The notes under the pieces: model-generated
Database searches by the model: none
Told to the model about the DNA's origin: nothing
Seen by the model: only the letters and a program-made list of their open reading frames with translations
Made by a program: the position numbers and the translations under genes
DNA from: Flavonifractor sp. An100
Lineage (GTDB): Bacteria > Bacillota > Clostridia > Oscillospirales > Oscillospiraceae
NCBI RefSeq assembly: GCF_002161175.1
Contig: NZ_NFMA01000013.1
Coordinates: 1-64,000, forward strand
Direction of reading: 5' to 3'
DNA length: 64,000 nucleotides
Part shown: in pieces, positions 32,915 through 42,281 of the stretch
Layout of the letters: the number at the start of each line of letters is the position of its first letter
How positions within the stretch are numbered: the first letter of the stretch is position 1

Positions 32915-34282
32915 TCACTCCATCTCGGCCACCGAGTCCCGCTTCCACTTACCGCTTTTCACCCGCAGCAGGGAGACCACCGAGCCCACCGCCCAGCCGG
33001 CGGGGATGGACCACCAGATGGCGTTAGCCCCCAGGGGGGTGAGGTAGACCAGGGCATAGGCGATGGCCACCCGGGAGAAGAGGTTGGCCATGGAGCTCAG
33101 GGTAAAGGCTCCCATGTCTCCCGCTCCCCGGAGCATGCCGTTGGAGACAAAGAGCAGGCCCATGAGGATATAGAACATGGACACCGTCTTCATATAGGTC
33201 AGGCCATAGCCCAGGGCGCCGGAGGTATCCCCCGGGTCCAGGAACAGGGAGAGGAGCTGGCTACCAAAGAGGAAGATGATAATGGTGATGAGCAGGGAGA
33301 AGACCACCACCATGAACAGGCAGGCCTTCAGGCCCTCCTTCACCCGCTCATACTTGCCCGCGCCGATGTTCTGGGCGGTGTAGCTGGACATGGCGTTGGA
33401 GAAGTTCATGTTGGGGAGCATGGCCAGGGTGTCGATTTTGGTAGCAGCGGTGTAGCCGGCCACCAGCACCTTGCCGAAGGAGTTGACCAGTCCCTGCATC
33501 ATCATCATGGACAGGGAGACCAGGGACTGCTGGAGCATGGAGGGCAGGCCAATCTTGGCGATGCGGCGCACAGCCAGCATGTGGAACAGGGGCACCTTGA
33601 CCCCCTCCTTGCCCGGCTCACAGGGCATGCGCTTCAGGCGGCGGTACATCACCAGCAGAGAGGCCACCGCGCACATCCCCTGGGCGATGAGGGTGGCCCA
33701 GGCCACCCCCGCCACCCCCATGTTAAACCGGATGACGAAAAGCAGGTCCAGCACGATGTTGGTCAGGCTGGAGATCATGAGGAAAATGAGGGGGGTTCGG
33801 CTGTCCCCCTGGGCGTTGTAGATGCCGTTGAGGGTATTGTAGAGGAAGAGGAACACCGCTCCTCCAAAGTAAATGCGTAAATAGGTCTGGGAGTCGGCCA
33901 TGATGTCGGCGTCGGTGCCCAGCAGAGTCAGCAGGGGACCAGCCAGCACGGTGCCCAGGGCCATGATGATGAGGCCCAGCACGCTCAGGGCGATAATGGC
34001 GGTGGAGATGGTGGACTTCATCTCATGGATGCGCTTGCCTCCAAAGAGCTGGGACACCACCACGTTACACCCCATGGACAGTCCCGAGGCCACTGCCACG
34101 GAGAGAAAGACGATGGGGAAGGAGGAGCCCACGGCCGCCACCGCGTCCTCGCCCACAAACTTGCCCACCACGGCGGTGTCCACCATGTTGTACAGCTGCT
34201 GGAACAGGTTGCCCGCCACCATGGGCAGGGAAAAGAAAAACAGCAGGGGCAGGGGCTTGCCCTGTGTCAGATTTTTAACCAT
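32915..34282 (-). CDS. MATE-family multidrug efflux transporter
   Basis: The protein has about 455 residues with 12 membrane helices in two six-helix bundles. It starts MVKNLTQGKPLPLLFFFSLP, typical of clostridial NorM/DinF-type members, and has the conserved QLYNMVDTAVVGKFVGEDAV segment. The carrier uses a Na+ or H+ gradient to expel drugs or cations. The start is the ATG at 34282, inside the last codons of the MarR gene (overlap of 8 bases) with AGGAG just upstream, so translation is coupled. MarR is its likely repressor. Confidence 0.93.
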   Translation of the reverse strand: MVKNLTQGKPLPLLFFFSLPMVAGNLFQQLYNMVDTAVVGKFVGEDAVAAVGSSFPIVFLSVAVASGLSMGCNVVVSQLFGGKRIHEMKSTISTAIIALSVLGLIIMALGTVLAGPLLTLLGTDADIMADSQTYLRIYFGGAVFLFLYNTLNGIYNAQGDSRTPLIFLMISSLTNIVLDLLFVIRFNMGVAGVAWATLIAQGMCAVASLLVMYRRLKRMPCEPGKEGVKVPLFHMLAVRRIAKIGLPSMLQQSLVSLSMMMMQGLVNSFGKVLVAGYTAATKIDTLAMLPNMNFSNAMSSYTAQNIGAGKYERVKEGLKACLFMVVVFSLLITIIIFLFGSQLLSLFLDPGDTSGALGYGLTYMKTVSMFYILMGLLFVSNGMLRGAGDMGAFTLSSMANLFSRVAIAYALVYLTPLGANAIWWSIPAGWAVGSVVSLLRVKSGKWKRDSVAEME

Positions 34283-34718
34283 GGGTCTCCTCTCTTTCTT
34301 CCTCACTCCACTTGTATTGGGTCACATTGTCGGTAATCCGGGACAAGAAGGCGTCATATTGCTCCCGCTCCCAGGTGGAAAACCCCCGGTAGCAGATCTC
34401 CTTCCACTCCTCCAGCACACGTTCAATATACTGGCAGGACTCCATACCCGCTTGGGTCAGGGCCACCAGCTTCTCCCGCCGGCAGCGGTCGCTCACCGCC
34501 CGCTCCACCAATCCCGCTTCCTCCAGCCGGGCCAGCGTCCGGGCCACCGCGCTTTTGTCCAGCACCAGCTTGTGGACAATGTCCTCCTGGCGCATTCGGC
34601 CCAGCCGGGCCAGCAGCCGGATGACCATGCTGTCCAACACCTGCAAGCCCTTGTCTCCCAGCCGGTCCCGAAGATACTGTCGCTCCACCCGGCGAAAAAC
34701 ATCCACTCGGTCTTGCAT
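34275..34718 (-). CDS. MarR-family transcriptional regulator
   Basis: The protein has 147 residues. The winged HTH (about 35-110) contains MRQEDIVHKLVLDKSAVART, LARLEEAGLVER and the wing SDRCRREKLVALTQAG, with dimerisation helices at both ends. It probably represses itself and the overlapping MATE gene and releases DNA upon binding an aromatic or drug ligand. AAAGGAGGG stands before the ATG. An imperfect palindrome just upstream is a likely operator. Confidence 0.92.
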   Translation of the reverse strand: MQDRVDVFRRVERQYLRDRLGDKGLQVLDSMVIRLLARLGRMRQEDIVHKLVLDKSAVARTLARLEEAGLVERAVSDRCRREKLVALTQAGMESCQYIERVLEEWKEICYRGFSTWEREQYDAFLSRITDNVTQYKWSEEEREETHG

Positions 34719-34731
34719 CCTTCTCCCTCCT

Positions 34732-34766
34732 TTGTTGCAAAACTCAACTGTTGTATTTTACAACAA
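34732..34766 (-). promoter_or_regulatory. Probable MarR operator upstream of marR-MATE
   Basis: TTGTTGCAAAA and TTTTACAACAA (one mismatch) form outer inverted arms, and GTTGTATTTTACAAC is an inner palindrome. They lie immediately before the MarR ribosome site. Confidence 0.6.
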
Positions 34767-34795
34767 TCGCCCCCCTTTTTCTATGCGCAAAACCC

Positions 34796-34849
34796 ACAAA
34801 AATAGCGGGACCGTCCGGCCCTCTCTCTAGGAAGGCAGACGGTCCCGCT
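34796..34849 (-). terminator. Terminator after the carbamoylase-like hydrolase gene
   Basis: 12-bp arms AGCGGGACCGTC / GACGGTCCCGCT (34804-34815, 34838-34849) are followed on the minus strand by ATTTTTG. Confidence 0.85.
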
Positions 34850-34869
34850 GGGATGATTTTCCTCCGAGA

Positions 34870-36096
34870 TTATTTTTCTTGCTGCAGCTGCCCCACCAGC
34901 TCCAGCCCCACCTGAACGGCCTGGGCCAGATGGGCACTGTCGCTCCACTCCTGGGGACAGTGGCTCAGTCCGCCCCGGCTGGGCACAAAGAGCATGGCCG
35001 CCCGGGCCCCTCCGGCGATAATCTGAGCGTCGTGTCCCGCCCCTGAGGCCAGCTCCAGGCAGGGGATGCCCAGCCGGGTGCAGGCCTCCCGGTTGTACCG
35101 CAGTAGGGTGGGGGAGAGGCGCACCGGCTCCGAGGCCGAGGTGGGTTCCAGCCGTACCTCCAGCCCGGCGGCCCGGGCCTCCTCCAGCGCCTGGTTCAGC
35201 GCCCCCTCCAGCTCCTCCAGCCGCTCCTGCTCCAGGGCCCGCATCTCCAAAAGGAACTCCGCCCGGCCGGGGATAATGTTATAGGAGCCGGGGAAGGCCT
35301 GGATGCGGCCCACCGTAGCCACACAGTCCCCCCGCGCCTGGGCCAGCTCCTCCACCTGGAGAAACACCCGGGTCGCCCCCGTCAGGGCGTCCTTCCGCTG
35401 GTCCATAGGGGTGGTCCCCGCGTGGTTGCTCTGGCCCAGGACGGTCACCTCATACCGGCGGATGCCCACGATCCCCGTCACCAGACCCAGGGGGACCCCC
35501 TGCTGGTCCAACACAGGCCCCTGCTCGGCGTGGATTTCCAGGTAATCCCCGATGGAGCCGGGGGCCCAGGCCGCCTGGGCGATGTCCTCCGGGTCCAGGC
35601 CGTATGCCTTCATCTGTTGCGCCACGCTCACCCCCTCCGGGTCCTTCACCCGGCGGCAGTATGCCGCGTCGATCTTTCCCATGACGGACAAGGAACCAAA
35701 GTAGCCCCCGCCAAAGCGGCAGCCCTCCTCGTCCATCAGGGCGCACACCACAAAGTCCCGCTCCAGCTTTTCCCGGTCCAGGCGGCGAGCCATTTCCAGG
35801 GCGCACATGATTCCCCCCGCCCCGTCGTAGTTGCCCCCGGAGACCACCGAGTCCAGATGGGAGCCGCACATCACACAGGGCAGGCTCCGGTCCCGGCCGG
35901 CCAGCCGCCCAAAGACGCTTCCGGCCTGGTCCTCCCATACCTCCAGCCCCAGCTGCCCCATCGCTTCCTTCAGGTACTCCGCCGCCGCCCTAGTCTCCTT
36001 GCTGAAGGGGAGACGGGTACACCCCTGGCCGGGGGTGGCGGTAAAGCGGCTAAATTCCTCGATCCGCCGGGCAATGGCCTGTTCCAGTCCTTCCAT
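34870..36096 (-). CDS. M20-family amidase: allantoate amidohydrolase/N-carbamoyl-amino-acid hydrolase type
   Basis: The protein has 408 residues. The hydantoinase/carbamoylase subfamily of M20 is recognised by MCGSHLDSVVSGGNYDGAGG (metal His/Asp, about 80-98), MDEEGCRFGGGYFGS (metal Glu, about 124-138), LEIHAEQGPVLDQ (His about 190) and the C-terminal SGAGHDAQIIA. The family cleaves N-carbamoyl amino acids, ureidoglycolate or allantoate, releasing ammonia. The start is the ATG at 36096, with AAGGAG 8 nt before it. It is monocistronic, divergent from an aldehyde dehydrogenase. The substrate cannot be chosen from sequence alone. Confidence 0.9.
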   Translation of the reverse strand: MEGLEQAIARRIEEFSRFTATPGQGCTRLPFSKETRAAAEYLKEAMGQLGLEVWEDQAGSVFGRLAGRDRSLPCVMCGSHLDSVVSGGNYDGAGGIMCALEMARRLDREKLERDFVVCALMDEEGCRFGGGYFGSLSVMGKIDAAYCRRVKDPEGVSVAQQMKAYGLDPEDIAQAAWAPGSIGDYLEIHAEQGPVLDQQGVPLGLVTGIVGIRRYEVTVLGQSNHAGTTPMDQRKDALTGATRVFLQVEELAQARGDCVATVGRIQAFPGSYNIIPGRAEFLLEMRALEQERLEELEGALNQALEEARAAGLEVRLEPTSASEPVRLSPTLLRYNREACTRLGIPCLELASGAGHDAQIIAGGARAAMLFVPSRGGLSHCPQEWSDSAHLAQAVQVGLELVGQLQQEK

Positions 36097-36124
36097 GGCA
36101 CACACTCCTTTGCTCTTTCCTTCG

Positions 36125-36185
36125 ATTCTAGGTTCCCCCTTCCCATCCTGTCAAGCTTTTCTTTTCCCGGGAAAGTGGATATAAT
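36125..36185. promoter_or_regulatory. Divergent promoters: hydrolase (-) and aldehyde dehydrogenase (+)
   Basis: On the minus strand: TTGACA (36149-36154), 18 nt and TAGAAT (36125-36130). On the plus strand the -10 is TATAAT (36180-36185), without a clear -35, about 30 bp before the ATG. Confidence 0.6.
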
Positions 36186-36215
36186 AAAGGCAATTATATT
36201 CCAAAGGAGACCACT

Positions 36216-37586
36216 ATGGATATTCACACCCTTGTAGCCCGGCAGCGGGCCTTTTTCCGCACCGGGGCAACCCTGGACCTGTCCTTCCGCCTGGAGGCGC
36301 TGGCTAAGCTGGACCGGGCCCTGCGGGAAGGGGAGGAGGAGCTGCTCTCCGCGTTAAAGGCGGACCTGAACAAGTCCGCCGGGGAGGGCTATCAGTGCGA
36401 GGTAGGGATGCTCCGCGCTGAGCTGTCCCACGTCCGCCGTCATCTCCCCCGGTGGGTCAAGCCCCGCCCGGTCCGTCCCTCTCTGGCCCAGTTCCCCGGC
36501 TCCTGCCGGGTGTACCAGGAGCCCTACGGGATGACCCTCATTATGGCCCCCTGGAATTACCCCCTTCTCCTTTCCCTGGAGCCCCTCATTGGAGCTCTGG
36601 CGGCGGGCAACTGCTGTCTGCTCAAGCCCTCAGCCTACGCCCCCGCCTCCTCCGCCGTGCTGCAAAAGCTCCTCTCCGCCTGTTTTCCCCCCGACTATGT
36701 GGCGGTGGTGGAGGGAGGAAGGGCGGAGAACCAGGCCCTTCTGGAGGAGAAATTTGACTACATCTTCTTCACCGGCGGTACCGCCGTGGGTAGGCAGGTC
36801 ATGGAGAAGGCCGCCGCCCATCTCACCCCCGTCACCCTGGAGCTGGGGGGCAAGAGCCCCTGCCTGGTGGATGCCACCGCCAAGCTGGACCTGGCCGCCA
36901 AGCGCATCGCCTTCGGTAAGCTGCTCAACGCTGGGCAGACCTGTGTGGCCCCGGACTACCTGCTAGTCCACGCCTCGGTGAAGGAGGATCTGGTGGAGCG
37001 GCTGAAGCACTGGTGCAGCGCCCTCTACGGCCCGGACCCCCTGTCCAACCCCGACTATGTCTCCATCATCAACCAAAAGCACTTTGACCGCCTTTTGGGG
37101 CTCATGGACCGGGAGAAGGTGATCTTCGGCGGGGAAAGCGACCCGGACCGCCGAAAAATTCAGCCCACCCTCATGGACCGGGTGACCCCCAACGACCCGG
37201 TGATGGGGGAGGAGATCTTCGGGCCCATCCTGCCCATTCTCTCCTTCGACCACCTCTCCCAGGCGGTGGACTTCATTCGGTCCCGACCCCGCCCGCTGGC
37301 CCTCTACCTCTTTTCTGAGGACCGGGCGGTCCGGCGGGAGATCCTCCGCACGGTGCCCTTCGGGGGCGGCTGTGTCAACGACACCATCCTCCACCTGGCC
37401 TCCTCCCGTCTGCCCTTCGGCGGCGTTGGGAACAGCGGCATGGGGGCCTACCACGGCAAATACTCCTTCGACACCTTCTCCCATACCAAGGGGATTTTCC
37501 AGGCCTCCACTACAGTGGACATGCCCCTGCGCTACCCGCCCTACACCCCTCAGCAGATGAAGTGGCTGCGGCGGTTGTTGAAATAG
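36216..37586 (+). CDS. Aldehyde dehydrogenase, ALDH3-like
   Basis: The protein has 456 residues, the length of class-3 ALDHs. The general base is in TLELGGKSPCL (Glu about 209) and the catalytic cysteine in NAGQTCVAPDY (Cys about 243). PWNYPLLLSLEPLIGALAAGN is the conserved N-terminal segment and EIFGPILPIL the late one. It oxidises fatty or aromatic aldehydes with NAD(P)+. AAAGGAG precedes the ATG. No partner alcohol dehydrogenase is adjacent, so it may serve detoxification. Confidence 0.93.
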   Translation: MDIHTLVARQRAFFRTGATLDLSFRLEALAKLDRALREGEEELLSALKADLNKSAGEGYQCEVGMLRAELSHVRRHLPRWVKPRPVRPSLAQFPGSCRVYQEPYGMTLIMAPWNYPLLLSLEPLIGALAAGNCCLLKPSAYAPASSAVLQKLLSACFPPDYVAVVEGGRAENQALLEEKFDYIFFTGGTAVGRQVMEKAAAHLTPVTLELGGKSPCLVDATAKLDLAAKRIAFGKLLNAGQTCVAPDYLLVHASVKEDLVERLKHWCSALYGPDPLSNPDYVSIINQKHFDRLLGLMDREKVIFGGESDPDRRKIQPTLMDRVTPNDPVMGEEIFGPILPILSFDHLSQAVDFIRSRPRPLALYLFSEDRAVRREILRTVPFGGGCVNDTILHLASSRLPFGGVGNSGMGAYHGKYSFDTFSHTKGIFQASTTVDMPLRYPPYTPQQMKWLRRLLK

Positions 37587-37604
37587 TCTCTGACCAAATA
37601 GAAA

Positions 37605-37628
37605 GGGCCGCCGGAACTCCGGCGGCCC
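37605..37628 (-). terminator. Terminator between the convergent aldehyde dehydrogenase and amidohydrolase genes
   Basis: The stem GGGCCGCCGG / CCGGCGGCCC is followed on the minus strand by TTTCTATTTGG; the plus-strand tail (TGATTCTTA) is weaker. Confidence 0.8.
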
Positions 37629-37634
37629 TGATTC

Positions 37635-38462
37635 TTATTCCTCCAGTCCCAGACCGTAAATGCGGTTGGCGTTATGAAAAAACACCTGCTCCCAGTGCTC
37701 CTGGGGAACGATACCCTGGATAAAGCGGATATACTCCCCCAGGTTGACAATGGGCCAGTCGGTGCCGTACATCACATCGTCCCACTGGCAGATGGCGGTC
37801 AGCCAGGTGCGCAGCAGCCCCACATAGCCCGCCTGCTCCTGGAAATACCGCTCCAGATCCACCCGTCCCTCCAGCAGTCCCGACAGATCGGTGGCCACGT
37901 TGGGATTTTTCTCCACCACGGCGGCGGCGCTCTCCAGGAAGGGGTTGCCGAAGTGGCACATGACAAACCGGGTGCGCTTGTGATCGGCAGCCACCTCGTC
38001 CAGCACCAGGGGGTGGCAGTATTTCAAATGGGCCCGGGGATAGGCGGTGAGCCCCATGTGGATGGCCACCGGCTTGTCGTACCGGGCGCACAGCTGATAA
38101 ATAGGCTCATACATGGGGTCGTAGAGCCACACCCGGTTATAGCCCGGGTACAGCTTCACCCCGCAGCACGCCTCCCGCTTCAGGTGCTCCTCTACGATGT
38201 CGGGCAGGTCGGGGATGAGCCGTTTTCCCCCCTCCATCAAGGTGCTGTCCAGACCCACGCAGTAGTGGAAAAGGTCGGAGGGGTAATTGTGGTAGCTCAC
38301 CTCCAGGCTGCGGTTTCCCATCACCACCCCGTGGACCATCTCCAGCTCCCCATAGACCTGCCGCAGGTGGTCCACAGAATTTTCGTGTCCTACCCCACGG
38401 GCCATCTCATCGGTACGTGGGTCGGGGGGGAAGAGGTGCAGGTGGGCATCAATAATTTTCAT
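37635..38462 (-). CDS. Metal-dependent amidohydrolase (amidohydrolase_2 type TIM barrel)
   Basis: The protein has 275 residues. It starts MKIIDAHLHLFPPDPRT (HxH metal motif at 7-9) and has VAIHMG (barrel His, about 142), FVMCHFGNPF (His about 177) and YGTDWPIVN (catalytic Asp, about 240). This pattern fits the ACMSD/decarboxylase-like amidohydrolase_2 family. The reaction may be hydrolysis or non-oxidative decarboxylation of a carboxylated substrate. The start is the ATG at 38462, with AAAGGAG upstream, rather than the longer frame. The gene stands alone. Confidence 0.88.
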   Translation of the reverse strand: MKIIDAHLHLFPPDPRTDEMARGVGHENSVDHLRQVYGELEMVHGVVMGNRSLEVSYHNYPSDLFHYCVGLDSTLMEGGKRLIPDLPDIVEEHLKREACCGVKLYPGYNRVWLYDPMYEPIYQLCARYDKPVAIHMGLTAYPRAHLKYCHPLVLDEVAADHKRTRFVMCHFGNPFLESAAAVVEKNPNVATDLSGLLEGRVDLERYFQEQAGYVGLLRTWLTAICQWDDVMYGTDWPIVNLGEYIRFIQGIVPQEHWEQVFFHNANRIYGLGLEE

Positions 38463-38580
38463 TGGTCTTCGCTCCTTTGGTTGCTTGACAAGGTTCCTTT
38501 TCCCCATTATAGCAGACTGCCGGCAACTTTGCCACTGCCCTTGCGGCCTGCCGCCGCTGTGCTTCCTGTTTTGCGCCTAG

Positions 38581-38694
38581 CCGCCGCAAAAAAAGCGCCC
38601 GTCCCCATAGGGACAGGCGCTTTGTGTTGCCTTTAGGATGGTCAGCCGGACCTGGATTACACCAGCTGGATGATGGCCATCTCGGCGGCGTCAC
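38581..38694 (-). pseudogene. Detached copy of the rplQ 3' end plus terminator
   Basis: 114 bp match 38824-38937 with 8 differences by my count. The coding part keeps the last codons [12 protein letters not shown] and stop. All four differences inside those codons are synonymous (GGT/GGC, GCC/GCT, ATC/ATT twice), and two more Arg codons upstream also agree in amino acid. The terminator hairpin (38588-38623) keeps pairing on the minus strand through a U-G wobble. It looks like the end of a diverged rplQ allele rather than a decayed copy. Confidence 0.85.
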
Positions 38695-38810
38695 CTCGTC
38701 GTCGCCCGCTCCCTATCCTTCGCCCCGCCGTCAGCGGCAGGGCTCACTCAGTCCGCGGCTCCTCCTCCCCCCAGAAAAGGGCTTTGCCCTTTCCCGGGGC
38801 CCCCATTCCT
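38690..38810. repeat. Dispersed structured intergenic repeat, copy 1
   Basis: CCTCGTCG, GCTCCCTATCCTTCGCCCC and GGGCTCACTCAGTCCGC match the copy at 42.07 kb. Two hairpins are visible: GCCC-c-GCCG / CGGC-a-GGGC (38722-38743) and AAAGGGC-TTT-GCCCTTT (38776-38792) between C- and G-runs. It lies exactly between rplQ and the detached rplQ tail. Confidence 0.7.
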
Positions 38811-38830
38811 ACCCGGCGCGGCGCCGCCAC

Positions 38831-38866
38831 AAAAAAAGCGCCCGTCCCCAGAGGGACGGGCGCTTT
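38831..38866 (-). terminator. Terminator of the S10-spc-alpha operon after rplQ
   Basis: A perfect stem, AAAGCGCCCGTCCC and its complement, lies 34 bp beyond the rplQ stop, with TTTTTTT on the minus strand. Confidence 0.95.
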
Positions 38867-38899
38867 GTGTTGCCTTTGGGATGGTCAGCCGGACCTGGA

Positions 38900-39244
38900 T
38901 TACACCAGCTGAATAATAGCCATCTCGGCGGCGTCGCCACGCCGGGGGCCAATGCGGACGATACGGGTGTAGCCGCCGTTGCGGTCGGCGTACTTGGGCC
39001 CGATCTCCTTGAACAGCTTGTTGGCCACATCCTCCTTGGTGATGAAGGCCAGAGCCTGACGGTAAGAGGTCAGGGTGTTGTCCTTAGCCAGGGTGATCAT
39101 CTTCTCGGCCACGGGGGCGACTTCCTTGGCGCGGGTAACGGTGGTCTTGATCTGGCCGTTCTCCAGCAGGTAGGTCACCATGGCGCGGAGCATAGCCTTG
39201 CGCTGATCGCTGGTGCGGCCCAGCTTACGATTCTTCAGAGACAT
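38900..39244 (-). CDS. rplQ: 50S ribosomal protein L17
   Basis: The protein has 114 residues. The start [20 protein letters not shown] is diagnostic for L17, which sits near the exit tunnel on the solvent side of the large subunit. The end [20 protein letters not shown] is also conserved. It is the last gene of the ribosomal operon, after a 166-bp gap from rpoA. That gap holds two small hairpins (CTCGC-gtg-GCGAG at 39263-39275, and CGGACCCC / GGGGTCCG at 39297-39316) that may tune rplQ expression. AAGGAGAG precedes the ATG. Confidence 0.97.
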   Translation of the reverse strand: MSLKNRKLGRTSDQRKAMLRAMVTYLLENGQIKTTVTRAKEVAPVAEKMITLAKDNTLTSYRQALAFITKEDVANKLFKEIGPKYADRNGGYTRIVRIGPRRGDAAEMAIIQLV

Positions 39245-39410
39245 AGCAAACTCTCCTTCGACCTCGCGTGGCGAGATCCAACATAAATTCGTTCAGCGGA
39301 CCCCAAACGGGGTCCGGGACACCCAAAATCGGGACGGCCCTTGGGCCGCACGGGAAGCGGAACGTTACATACCTTCCTCGCTGCCCCAAACGCCCTCAGG
39401 GAGGAGCGTT

Positions 39411-40361
39411 TTAATTGTTATCGTCGCTGGCCAGGGACAGGCCCATCATGGCCAGCTTGTTGATGACCTCTTCCAGGGACTTGCGGCCCAGGTTCCGAAC
39501 CTTCATCATCTCTTCCTCGGTTTTGGAGATCAGGTCCTCCACCGTGTTGATGTTGGCCCGTTTCAGGCAGTTATAGGAACGCACGGACAGGTCCATGTCG
39601 TCGATGGTCATCTCCATCACCTTGTCCCGCTGGGTCTCAGCCTTCTCCACCACGGTGGACTTGTTGCCCATGGTCTCGCTGAGGTCGGTGAACAGGGTGA
39701 AGTGGTCGCACAGGATACGGGCGCCCAGGGACACCGCGTCGCGGGCGTCGATGGTGCCGTTGGTCCACACCTCCAGGGTCAGCTTATCGTAGTCGGTGGC
39801 GTCACCCACGCGGGTGTTCTCCACCGTATAGTTGACCTTGCGCACGGGGGTGTAGATGGAGTCCACAGGGATCACGCCGATCACGGTCTGGGCGGACTTG
39901 TTCTTGTCGGCGGAGACATAGCCCCGGCCGTGGGACAAAGTCAGCTCCATGGACAGGGTGGCGTCGGGACCCAGGGTGGCGATATGGAGGTCGGGGTTGA
40001 GGATCTCCACGTCGGAGTCAGCCTTGATGTCTCCGGCGGTCACCTTGCACTCACCGGCACACTCGATGTGGACGGTCTTGGTGCCTTCGCAGTACAGCTT
40101 GGCAATGATTCCCTTGACGTTGAGGACGATCTCGGTCACGTCCTCCTTCACGCCGGGGATGGAGGTAAACTCATGCTGGACACCGGCGATCTTGATGGAG
40201 GTCACCGCGGTGCCAGGCAGAGAAGACAGCAGGATCCGGCGCAGGGAGTTGCCCAGAGTGGTGCCGTAGCCCCGCTCCAGGGGCTCCACCACGTACTTGC
40301 CGTAAGAGGCGTCGCCGGGATTTTCTATGCATTCGATGCGGGGCTTTTCGATTTCTACCAT
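39411..40361 (-). CDS. rpoA: RNA polymerase alpha subunit
   Basis: The protein has 316 residues. The N-terminal assembly domain (1 to about 230) has [21 protein letters not shown], which dimerises and binds beta and beta'. A flexible linker leads to the C-terminal domain (about 250-316), with the helix-hairpin-helix [20 protein letters not shown] that contacts UP elements and activators. It sits between rpsD and rplQ, the standard alpha-operon order. GGAGGG lies upstream of the ATG. Confidence 0.98.
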   Translation of the reverse strand: MVEIEKPRIECIENPGDASYGKYVVEPLERGYGTTLGNSLRRILLSSLPGTAVTSIKIAGVQHEFTSIPGVKEDVTEIVLNVKGIIAKLYCEGTKTVHIECAGECKVTAGDIKADSDVEILNPDLHIATLGPDATLSMELTLSHGRGYVSADKNKSAQTVIGVIPVDSIYTPVRKVNYTVENTRVGDATDYDKLTLEVWTNGTIDARDAVSLGARILCDHFTLFTDLSETMGNKSTVVEKAETQRDKVMEMTIDDMDLSVRSYNCLKRANINTVEDLISKTEEEMMKVRNLGRKSLEEVINKLAMMGLSLASDDNN

Positions 40362-40446
40362 ATGCTAGGATACCCTCCTTTTCTCGGCGGCCCACTGCGG
40401 CCGCCTGATTCAGCTCACCAATATCTGAGGGTTGTCTAAGTCTAGG

Positions 40447-40486
40447 CCGCCGCTCCTCTCCGGAAGGCTCCGGAGGGGAGGGGCGG
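40447..40486 (-). other. Large hairpin between rpsD and rpoA
   Basis: 18-nt arms (40447-40464, 40469-40486) with two mismatches and a 4-nt loop sit directly after the rpsD stop. No T-run follows on the minus strand. It probably acts as an RNA processing or stability element that separates S4 and alpha expression. Confidence 0.65.
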
Positions 40487-40493
40487 AAAAGCA

Positions 40494-41093
40494 TTACTTA
40501 GAATACAGCTCGACGATGAGGTGCTCTTCCACGGGGAAGTCGATGTCGTCCCGGGTGGGCATGGCAACGACGGTGCCCTGGAGGGTGTTCTTAGCGCGGT
40601 CCAGCCACTTGGGCAGGTTCACCACGGGGGCGTCCTCACCCAGCAGGCGCTTAAACTTGACGGAGGAGCGGCTCTTCTCCCGAACCTCGATCACGTCGCC
40701 GGGCTTGACCAGGTAGGAGGGGATGTCCACCCGCTGGCCGTTGACGGTGAAGTGGCCGTGGGTGGTGAGCTGACGGGCCTCACGACGGGTCTGGGCGAAG
40801 CCCAGGCGGTAGACCACGTTGTCCAGACGGCGCTCGATGAGGGTGAGCAGGTTCTCACCGGTCTTGCCCTGCATGCGGGAAGCCTTCTCATAGTACATAT
40901 GGAACTGCTTCTCCATGATGCCGTAGACAAACTTGACCTTCTGCTTCTCGGTCAGCTGCATGGCATACTCGGACTTCTTCTTGCGCATGTTGGTCTGGTT
41001 GCGGTTGGTGTTCTTCTTGGCATAGCCCATGGCGGCGGGAGACAGGTTGAGGGCCTTGCACCGCTTGGCGATGGGCTGCATATTTCTAGCCAT
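40494..41093 (-). CDS. rpsD: 30S ribosomal protein S4
   Basis: The protein has 199 residues. The S4 RNA-binding domain (about 90-155) has [37 protein letters not shown] and [15 protein letters not shown]. The N-terminal zinc cysteines of the zinc form are not present. S4 starts assembly of the 30S body and can repress its operon in other bacteria. GGAGG precedes the ATG. Confidence 0.97.
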   Translation of the reverse strand: MARNMQPIAKRCKALNLSPAAMGYAKKNTNRNQTNMRKKKSEYAMQLTEKQKVKFVYGIMEKQFHMYYEKASRMQGKTGENLLTLIERRLDNVVYRLGFAQTRREARQLTTHGHFTVNGQRVDIPSYLVKPGDVIEVREKSRSSVKFKRLLGEDAPVVNLPKWLDRAKNTLQGTVVAMPTRDDIDFPVEEHLIVELYSK

Positions 41094-41116
41094 GTGTCAA
41101 AAACCTCCTTCTCTGA

Positions 41117-41521
41117 TCAGACGCGGCGGCGCTTCGGGGGCCGGCAGCCGTTGTGGGGAACGGGAGTCACGTCCTTGATGAGGGTGACTTCCAGACCCAC
41201 AGCCTGCAGCGCCCGGATGGCGGCCTCACGGCCGGCGCCGGGGCCCTTGACGAAGACCTCCACGGTCTTCAGGCCATACTCCATCGCGGCCTTGGCGGCA
41301 GTCTCAGCAGCCGTCTGAGCGGCGAAGGGGGTGGACTTACGGGAACCACGGAAGCCCAGGCCGCCGGAGGAAGCCCAGGACAGGGCGTTACCCTGGGAAT
41401 CGGTAACGGTGACCATGGTGTTGTTAAAGGAAGAGCGGATATGCACCTGGCCCTTCTCCACATTCTTGCGCTCACGGCGCTTACGGACAACTTTCTTGCC
41501 CTTGGTATTAGCAGTAGCCAT
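41117..41521 (-). CDS. rpsK: 30S ribosomal protein S11
   Basis: The protein has 134 residues with a lysine/arginine-rich start. [20 protein letters not shown] and [20 protein letters not shown] are conserved S11 motifs, and the tail ends [14 protein letters not shown]11 forms part of the platform near the mRNA exit. The gene lies 13 bp after rpsM and 23 bp before rpsD. Confidence 0.97.
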   Translation of the reverse strand: MATANTKGKKVVRKRRERKNVEKGQVHIRSSFNNTMVTVTDSQGNALSWASSGGLGFRGSRKSTPFAAQTAAETAAKAAMEYGLKTVEVFVKGPGAGREAAIRALQAVGLEVTLIKDVTPVPHNGCRPPKRRRV

Positions 41522-41534
41522 TGCTTATCCCTCC

Positions 41535-41903
41535 TTACTTCTTCTTGTTGGCCACAGTGCGCTTGGGACCCTTGCGGGTACGGGCATTGGTCTTGGACCG
41601 CTGACCACGCACGGGCAGACCCTTACGGTGACGGATGCCGCGGTAGCAGCCGATTTCGGTCAGCCGCTTGATGTCCATCGCCACGTTGCGGCGCAGGTCA
41701 CCTTCCACGGTGTACTCATGGCCAATGATGTCACGCAGCTTGGCCTCGTCCTCCTCGGACAGATCCTTCACGCGGGTGTCGGGGTTAATCCCGGCCTGGG
41801 CCAGGATCTTGTTGGCGCTGGTGCGCCCAATGCCGTAGATATAAGTGAGGCCGATCTCGATTCTCTTTTCCTTCGGCAGGTCAATACCGGCAATACGAGC
41901 CAT
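41535..41903 (-). CDS. rpsM: 30S ribosomal protein S13
   Basis: The protein has 122 residues. The start [20 protein letters not shown] is diagnostic. The basic C-terminal tail ([20 protein letters not shown]) reaches the P-site tRNA, and S13 also bridges to the large subunit. The gene lies 18 bp after rpmJ in the usual order. Confidence 0.97.
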   Translation of the reverse strand: MARIAGIDLPKEKRIEIGLTYIYGIGRTSANKILAQAGINPDTRVKDLSEEDEAKLRDIIGHEYTVEGDLRRNVAMDIKRLTEIGCYRGIRHRKGLPVRGQRSKTNARTRKGPKRTVANKKK

Positions 41904-41921
41904 TTGTTACAGCACCTCCAA

Positions 41922-42215
<294 letters not shown>

Positions 42216-42281
42216 GGGAGTCTTACGGATCCCTTGAAGGCAAGGCTTCTGGGAAAAGCCGGACGATTCGGTCGTTTATAG

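Larger units (their letters stand above)
38463..38899. other. 437-bp intergenic region after the ribosomal operon: rplQ tail copy, structured repeat and two terminators
   Basis: From right to left it contains the rplQ terminator, a structured dispersed repeat, a second copy of the rplQ 3' end with its own terminator, and about 120 bp of upstream region for the amidohydrolase. No ORF is convincing. Confidence 0.8.
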
